From NCBI GenBank assembly GCA_963522035.1, contig CAUQYP010000132.1, positions 1-11,753 of the forward strand: a DNA stretch of 11,753 nt, given 5' to 3'. This DNA comes from Noviherbaspirillum_A sp963522035. Its GTDB lineage: Bacteria > Pseudomonadota > Gammaproteobacteria > Burkholderiales > Burkholderiaceae_D. The translations under genes were made by a program, and so were the position numbers. Shown here one piece after another: positions 8,528 to 11,753 of this stretch. Position 1 is the first letter of the stretch; every line of letters begins with the position of its first letter. The notes under the pieces are model-generated. The model was not told the origin of the DNA, made no database searches, and saw only the letters and a program-made list of their open reading frames with translations.

Positions 8528-9587
8528 AGTTTTCGCGTGTCCAGATGACCTGGGTCTTGGGCTGGGTGCCACCGGTCCGGTAGATCAGTGCCTGTATCTG
8601 CAGCGCTGCCCGGTCCAGCTTCACCCTGCCATTTACCAAAAAATAATTTGACCTGAAGTCGAAGTTGCCCGCTTTAGTCGTTTTTACCCGTTCCAGGCGG
8701 GTATCGTTTTCGCGGAGGCTGGCGGTCGTCCGTGCCGCGACGATGTATGCCGCCTCGGATGAAGCATCATCCACCAGGACTGCCGTCAGCACCTCGACCG
8801 GCGCCGTATTGATATTGATATTGACCTTACCACCGGATTGCGGCAGGAAGATTACCAGATTGCGCAACTTCTCCACCGCTTCCGGCGTGAAGCCAGGCAC
8901 GGCCAGCAGGTCCTCGACCTGCGTCATGGGCAGCATCGGCGGGCCGGAGGGAACGACGGCCGCCGGCGCCGGCGCCGGCACCTGCCCGGCGCCAATGGGC
9001 GGGACCTGGGCCAGTGGCAGGCCGGTCGTCGGGTCTATCGTCTGGGCCGGCGGATTGACCGGACTGGTCGCCAGATTCAGCCTGGCGTTGCTTGCGGCAA
9101 CCATTACCGCCGCGTCCTGCGCCAGGGAAGGATTGAGCCGCAGGTTGCCCAGCAGCCTGGCGAAGACTTCGACTTCCTTTTTCACCGGCACGCCGTTGGC
9201 GGCGAGGTTGTTGAGGTTGAGCAGTGACTGCGCATCCACGATCTGGCCGGACAGCGTGGCGTCGCCGGCCTCGGTGTCCGCGCGGTTGTTTTCCACGTAC
9301 TGGTCGAGCCGGGTTTCCTGCAGCGGCACCGCCCACGGCTGGTCGAGGGTATCGTACTGCGGCGACAGCCGGGCGTTTTCCCGCAGGATCAGCTGCGCCC
9401 AGTCCAGCGCGCCGCGCAGTATCCACTGCTTCTGCAGCTGCAGGCGCTGGTTCTCGATCGAGCGCACCTGCACCTGCTGCTGCCAGAACAGGCTGGCGAC
9501 GATGGTGACAGCCAGCGTGGTCAGCAGCAGCGCAGTCACCACCGCGACCCCGTGCTGGCGCGTGCGGTTTGCAAACTTAGCGCACAT
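8526..9587 (-). CDS. gspK: Type II secretion minor pseudopilin GspK
   Basis: GspK is the large minor pseudopilin that caps the pseudopilus tip, normally in complex with GspI and GspJ. The 353-residue precursor has a basic leader ending RQHG. Prepilin peptidase cleavage is expected between Gly13 and Val14, followed by the hydrophobic helix VAVVTALLLTTLAVTIVASL. Position +5 is Thr rather than Glu, as usual for GspK. The globular part contains the helix-rich SAM-like regions (SGQIVDAQSLLNLNNL near 113-128; MTQVEDLLAVPGFTPEAVEKL near 221-241) and NININTAPVEVLTAV near 256-270. A Pro/Ala-rich insert spans about 176-219. The ATG at 9587 lies inside the last codons of gspI (11-base overlap) and its AGGTGG ribosome-binding site is within gspI. 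It directly follows gspI, where gspJ would be expected. Confidence 0.96.
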   Translation of the reverse strand: MCAKFANRTRQHGVAVVTALLLTTLAVTIVASLFWQQQVQVRSIENQRLQLQKQWILRGALDWAQLILRENARLSPQYDTLDQPWAVPLQETRLDQYVENNRADTEAGDATLSGQIVDAQSLLNLNNLAANGVPVKKEVEVFARLLGNLRLNPSLAQDAAVMVAASNARLNLATSPVNPPAQTIDPTTGLPLAQVPPIGAGQVPAPAPAAVVPSGPPMLPMTQVEDLLAVPGFTPEAVEKLRNLVIFLPQSGGKVNININTAPVEVLTAVLVDDASSEAAYIVAARTTASLRENDTRLERVKTTKAGNFDFRSNYFLVNGRVKLDRAALQIQALIYRTGGTQPKTQVIWTREN

Positions 9588-9981
9588 TTGGCACCACCTG
9601 GGTCAGCTTGATGATGCGCCGCTCCGGATTGCTGGCGTCCACCACGCCGACCTCGACCCGGCGGAAGGCCGGGTTGGGCGTGGCGAACACACTTTCCTGG
9701 CACACCAGCGCCAGGTCGCCCTGCGGGCAGTCGAAGTTACGGTTGCCGAGCTGCGGCCATTCGCCGGCGATGCGGATCTGCGACAGCCGGTTTTCCGCCG
9801 ACCAGGTCGCCATCAGCGACGCCCGCAGGTCGGTGCTGTTCTGGGTCAGGCTGCCGACCGCACGCAGGCTCGCGCCCAGCGCGGTGCCGACGATGGCCAG
9901 CGCCACCAGTACTTCGAGCAAGGTAAAGCCGGCGCCGCGCCGCAGCGGCGAAGCATGCCTGCCTGGCTGGCGCGGCGTCAT
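9577..9981 (-). CDS. gspI: Type II secretion minor pseudopilin GspI
   Basis: GspI is a minor pseudopilin that nucleates the pseudopilus tip with GspJ and GspK. From the ATG at 9981 the precursor has 134 residues: an 18-residue basic leader ending GAG, then cleavage before FTLLEVLVALAIVGTALG with the conserved Glu at +5. The globular part follows with WSAENRLSQIRI and a family-like end (FRRVEVGVVDASNPERR). Two cysteines (DCPQGDLALVCQ) could form a disulfide in the periplasm. The frame is open upstream to 10035, but that would run 51 bases into gspH. ATG 9981 is 1 base after the gspH TGA, has GGTGGA before it and gives a normal leader. The C-terminus appears complete, and its last bases carry the gspK start. 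Confidence 0.95.
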   Translation of the reverse strand: MTPRQPGRHASPLRRGAGFTLLEVLVALAIVGTALGASLRAVGSLTQNSTDLRASLMATWSAENRLSQIRIAGEWPQLGNRNFDCPQGDLALVCQESVFATPNPAFRRVEVGVVDASNPERRIIKLTQVVPNVR

Positions 9982-9982
9982 G

Positions 9983-10480
9983 TCATTCCACCGTGAAGTG
10001 GCCGATGCCGTCGGCGCGGATGGCGACGCTGGCATCGGCGATGCCCATCGTCAGCACGAAAGGCTGCTGCACCGGCTCGCGGCCGAACAAAATACGTAGC
10101 GGCGTGGCATCGCCCGGCGGCACCGGATAGACCGACAGCATGACCGGGCTGCGCTGGAACTGGCGCGGCCGCAGCAGGTCGTCGGCCGGCAGCGGCTGCC
10201 AGGTTCTTTCCTCGCGCTGCAGGAATCGGTAGCCGTCGGCGTCGACTTCGAAGGCAATGGCGCGGTCGCGGACGATGGCCTCGTCGCGCGCCAGCTGCAG
10301 CAGCAGGGCGATGCGCTGCGCTTCATTCTGCAGCGCCTGCCGCGGGCTGGGCATCGCATTGAACGACACGATGCCCAGCGTGATGCCGGCAATGACCAGC
10401 ACGACCAGCAGTTCCAGCAAGGTGAAGCCGGCATGCCTGCCATGCCGAACAGGATGGCGCTGGCAGGTCAGAGGTCCCAC
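9983..10480 (-). CDS. gspH: Type II secretion minor pseudopilin GspH
   Basis: GspH is a minor pseudopilin located at or near the pseudopilus tip. The 165-residue precursor has an 18-residue basic leader (ending RHAG), prepilin peptidase cleavage before FTLLELLVVLVIAGITLG with Glu at +5, and a GspH-type globular domain. That domain contains NEAQRIALLLQLARDEAIVRD, EVDADGYRFL and the C-terminal RILFGREP...IRADGIGHFTVE region. The start is GTG at 10480, which overlaps the end of gspG by 13 bases. No ATG lies nearby and the leader length is right from this codon. No clear Shine-Dalgarno sequence is visible, so translation may depend on coupling to gspG. It is followed by gspI after a 1-base gap. 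Confidence 0.95.
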   Translation of the reverse strand: MGPLTCQRHPVRHGRHAGFTLLELLVVLVIAGITLGIVSFNAMPSPRQALQNEAQRIALLLQLARDEAIVRDRAIAFEVDADGYRFLQREERTWQPLPADDLLRPRQFQRSPVMLSVYPVPPGDATPLRILFGREPVQQPFVLTMGIADASVAIRADGIGHFTVE

Positions 10481-10920
10481 GATCCGATGTCGGCATCATT
10501 GCCGGCGCCGCCGGGCTGGCCATCGGCCCCCAGCGAAAAGATGTCCACTTCGCCATGCAGGCCGGGGGCCAGGTACTGGTACGGATTGCCCCACGGGTCC
10601 TTGGGCAGCTTGTCGATATAGCCGCCCTGCTTCCAGCCGTTGGAGGCCGGGCCGGATGTCGGCTTGGTGATCAGCGCCTGCAGGCCCTGCTCGGTGGTCG
10701 GATAACGCTGGTTGTCCAGCCGGTACAGCTTGAGCGACTGCATCAGCGTGGAGATGTCCTGGCGCGCCGCCATGATGCGGGCATCGTCGGTGCGGCCCAT
10801 CAGCTTGGGCACGACGAGCGCGGCGAGGATGCCCATGATGACAACCACCACCATGATTTCGATCAGGGTAAAACCACGCGCCAATGCGCGCCGGGGTACA
10901 GAAGCAGAAGACTTGAACAT
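10468..10920 (-). CDS. gspG: Type II secretion major pseudopilin GspG
   Basis: GspG is the major subunit of the periplasmic pseudopilus that pushes substrates through the secretin. The 150-residue precursor has a 16-residue leader (MFKSSASVPRRALARG). The processed form starts FTLIEIMVVVVIMGILAALV, with Glu at +5, and continues with PKLMGRTDDARIMAARQDI. The globular domain has YPTTEQGLQALITKP, LPKDPWGNPYQYLAPG and the C-terminal Ca2+-binding loop region SLGADGQPGGAGNDADIGSW. The frame is open upstream to 11049, but ATG 10920 gives the standard leader, and the upstream extension is not conserved in character. No strong Shine-Dalgarno sequence precedes this ATG. It is the first gene of the operon; transcription should start in the gap toward the cupin gene. 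Confidence 0.97.
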   Translation of the reverse strand: MFKSSASVPRRALARGFTLIEIMVVVVIMGILAALVVPKLMGRTDDARIMAARQDISTLMQSLKLYRLDNQRYPTTEQGLQALITKPTSGPASNGWKQGGYIDKLPKDPWGNPYQYLAPGLHGEVDIFSLGADGQPGGAGNDADIGSWDL

Positions 10921-10950
10921 GGATTCGAATAACAGCGAGGAAGGAACTGA

Positions 10951-10956
10951 AGTATA
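10951..10956 (-). promoter_or_regulatory. Possible -10 box for the T2SS operon
   Basis: The minus strand reads TATACT, one base from the consensus -10, 30 bases upstream of the gspG ATG. The hexamer 17 bases further upstream (CTGGAA) matches the -35 consensus at only three positions. If used, the promoter is weak or needs an activator, and the 5' leader would be about 20-25 bases. Confidence 0.3.
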
Positions 10957-10969
10957 AGGCCAAAGGCCT
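10957..10969. promoter_or_regulatory. Palindrome AGGCC-AAA-GGCCT beside the putative -10
   Basis: Two 5-base arms separated by AAA lie directly against the possible gspG -10 box, inside its spacer. A further pair, GGAAC (10943-10947) and GTTCC (10973-10977), lies outside with unequal gaps. The position would suit a repressor site or a small hairpin; there is no independent evidence for either. Confidence 0.35.
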
Positions 10970-10990
10970 GTGGTTCCAGGTTGGAAAAAG

Positions 10991-11027
10991 AAAGGTTGAC
11001 GTCGCTTGATTACTGCAGTCAACTTCT
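10991..11027. promoter_or_regulatory. Interrupted inverted repeat, GTTGAC-N17-GTCAAC
   Basis: Perfect 6-base arms at 10995-11000 and 11018-11023 are separated by 17 bases. Extending the arms to 10 bases gives 8 of 10 complementary positions (AAAGGTTGAC against GTCAACTTCT). The arm centres are 23 bases apart, close to two DNA turns, which would suit a dimeric regulator. The regulator is not identifiable. Confidence 0.35.
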
Positions 11028-11088
11028 CTGACAGAAATAATAGTCGCAAAGTGCCCCAATTAGTTCAAAACGCCTCGATCATGCGCAA

Positions 11089-11132
11089 TGCGGGCTGCTC
11101 CCGCAGCGCTAGGCTATGGTTTTTGCGCTGCG
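11089..11132 (+). promoter_or_regulatory. Two mutually exclusive hairpins upstream of the cupin gene
   Basis: Hairpin A pairs TGCGGG (11089-11094) with CCCGCA (11100-11105) across a CTGCT loop. Hairpin B pairs CGCAGCGC (11102-11109) with GCGCTGCG (11125-11132) across 15 bases. Positions 11102-11105 belong to both, so only one can form. Hairpin B ends at the first base of the GAGAA ribosome-binding site, 9 bases before the ATG at 11142. This could affect translation if the transcript starts upstream of 11089. Confidence 0.4.
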
Positions 11133-11141
11133 AGAACGTTT

Positions 11142-11477
11142 ATGTCCCTGCCCCATGCCAACTCTGGCGACTTGATCAACATTGCGCCCCTGGGCGACAA
11201 ATTCGAAGGCGCCGTGTCGCAGGCCTTCCTGAAAACCGACCATCTCGAACTGATGCGGCTGGTGCTGCCTGCCGGCAAATCGATGCCCGAGCACTGGGTC
11301 GAAGGCGAAGTCACGCTGCAATGCCTGGAAGGCGCGTTCGACCTCGAAGCCCATGGCAAGAGCCAGGTGGTGCGTGCCGGCGAGATGGTCTACCTTGGCC
11401 CCAGGGTGCCGCATGCGCTGCGCGCGCAGGAAAACACGTCGGTGCTGATGACGGTATTGCTGAACCAGCCCGGTTGA
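11142..11477 (+). CDS. Small single-domain cupin protein
   Basis: The 111-residue product is a small beta-barrel cupin of the cupin_2 type. Cupin motif 1 is partly visible as LPAGKSMPEHWVEGEVTLQCLEG (about 43-65), with His and Glu residues that could bind a metal but without the full HxH pair. Motif 2 appears as RAGEMVYLGPRVPHAL (about 78-93), where one His is kept. Such proteins include metal-dependent enzymes, sensors and stress-linked proteins, so the substrate cannot be named. The frame is open from an ATG at 11088, but ATG 11142 is preferred: it has GAGAA 5 bases upstream and gives a protein start (MSLPHANSGDLINIAPLG) that fits the fold. It is divergent from gspG; a functional link to secretion is not shown. 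A hairpin follows its stop codon. Confidence 0.85.
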   Translation: MSLPHANSGDLINIAPLGDKFEGAVSQAFLKTDHLELMRLVLPAGKSMPEHWVEGEVTLQCLEGAFDLEAHGKSQVVRAGEMVYLGPRVPHALRAQENTSVLMTVLLNQPG

Positions 11478-11494
11478 ACCTCGAAACCGTCCGT

Positions 11495-11525
11495 GTGGTG
11501 TAATAAGCGCAGCGCATTACACCAC
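11495..11525 (+). terminator. Compact hairpin 17 bases after the cupin stop codon
   Basis: GTGGTGTAAT (11495-11504) pairs perfectly with ATTACACCAC (11516-11525). The 11-base loop AAGCGCAGCGC can extend the stem by GCG/CGC around CAG. There is no following T-run, so it is not a classical intrinsic terminator. It may protect the 3' end or be a copy of a dispersed intergenic hairpin family. The GCGCAGCG string recurs in the repeats beside it. Confidence 0.6.
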
Positions 11526-11580
11526 TAAAGCAGTTTCATGCTGACCTACCCAGCCGGCCCGTAAGCGATATTGCTTGTTA

Positions 11581-11613
11581 CGCGCAGCGACAGTTGCCGT
11601 TGCCCTTGACGGT
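11581..11613 (+). repeat. Partial duplicate of the repeat-element head
   Basis: CGCGCAGCGACAGTTGCC and the next six bases (to 11604) recur exactly at 11615-11638, a 34-base offset. This first unit has a short GTTGCC tract followed by CTTGACGGT and lacks the T-rich and core parts. It looks like a truncated tandem copy of the element that follows; the left end of the window has no such extra unit. Confidence 0.75.
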
Positions 11614-11753
11614 CCGCGCAGCGACAGTTGCCGTTGCCGTTGCCGTTGCTTTTGACGCTGCTTTTGACGTGGATCCCCGTTAGACGGCGACGCGTCGGCA
11701 GGGACTGAAACGGATAAAGAAGCGTCGGCTGTCTGAGCGCAGCGAGTTTCCGA
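11614..11753 (+). repeat. Dispersed intergenic repeat, right copy, downstream of the cupin gene
   Basis: The element reads CCGCGCAGCGACA, three GTTGCC hexamers (11627-11644), two TTTTGACG units, then the core through CGACGCGTCG. Positions 11662-11697 are identical, as an inverted copy, to 4-39. It continues past the point where the left copy is cut, through GGGACTGAAACGGATAAAG and CTGAGCGCAGCGAGTTTCC to the window end, so its real boundary is not visible. Like the left copy it lies after a stop codon and points the same way as the transcript before it. Confidence 0.8.

Larger units (their letters stand above)
10921..11141. promoter_or_regulatory. Divergent gspG / cupin intergenic regulatory region
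   Basis: This 221-base gap is AT-richer than the genes and separates two divergent starts, so promoters for both units should lie here. It contains a short palindrome (10957-10969), a longer interrupted inverted repeat (10991-11027) and two overlapping hairpins near the cupin start (11089-11132). The T-tract TTTCTTTTTCC lies on the minus strand near 10982-10993. No protein-coding frame in it looks real, and no cupin promoter could be assigned with confidence. Confidence 0.7.

Noticed and set aside
8516..8572. Longer GspL starting at ATG 8572
   Set aside because: It would overlap gspK by 47 bases and add a non-family N-terminus, while TTG 8515 has a good ribosome-binding site and the expected beginning.
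9577..9600. A frameshifted or remnant gspJ
   Set aside because: gspI and gspK overlap and both have complete, family-like ends, leaving no sequence that could be a gspJ remnant.
10921..11049. Longer GspG starting at 11049
   Set aside because: It would add 43 residues before the standard prepilin leader and run through the regulatory region; ATG 10920 gives a normal leader.
11044..11060. Sigma-54 promoter upstream of gspG (GGGGCACTTTGC on the minus strand)
   Set aside because: The GG and GC elements are too close: only 6 bases lie between them instead of 10.

Overview
The window holds an almost complete type II secretion system (T2SS, general secretory pathway) locus on the minus strand (139-10920), a small cupin gene on the plus strand (11142-11477), and non-coding repeats at both ends. 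High GC content, strong G/C third-position bias, the gene order and the style of the intergenic repeats suggest a betaproteobacterium, most likely of the Oxalobacteraceae (Massilia / Duganella / Janthinobacterium type). The family is an inference and the genus cannot be fixed from the sequence.

Read along the minus strand the order is gspG-H-I-K-L-M-N-D-E-F-C. The pseudopilin genes come first: major pseudopilin GspG, then minor pseudopilins GspH, GspI and GspK. The inner-membrane platform genes gspL, gspM and gspN follow, then the secretin gspD, the ATPase gspE, the polytopic platform protein gspF and the secretin-contacting gspC. All junctions are overlapping or short (13-bp overlap to 60-bp gap), so this reads as one operon driven from the gspG side. 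Together the products form the outer-membrane channel (D), the inner-membrane assembly platform (C, F, L, M, with N accessory), the cytoplasmic motor (E) and the periplasmic pseudopilus (G, H, I, K) that exports folded periplasmic proteins.

The clearest anomaly is that gspJ is absent. gspI runs straight into gspK with an 11-bp overlap, and no other pseudopilin frame exists in the window. The prepilin peptidase gene gspO/pilD is also not here, which is common because it often sits elsewhere. Other peculiarities are a GspC without a PDZ domain, matching Gln/Pro/Met-rich tails on GspC and GspD, a contracted tetracysteine module in GspE, and TTG or GTG starts on four genes.

The 221-bp gap between gspG and the cupin gene is a divergent regulatory region with several inverted repeats. 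Two of these, in the cupin leader, overlap and cannot form together. Downstream of both transcription units, at the two window ends, lies the same roughly 85-100-bp repeat element. It has the same orientation relative to each transcript, so the two copies are inverted to each other around the locus. A 36-bp stretch is identical in both, and the GTTGCC hexamer tract varies (5 versus 3 units). A separate compact hairpin follows the cupin stop codon. No rRNA, tRNA, CRISPR array, transposase or integrase was seen.
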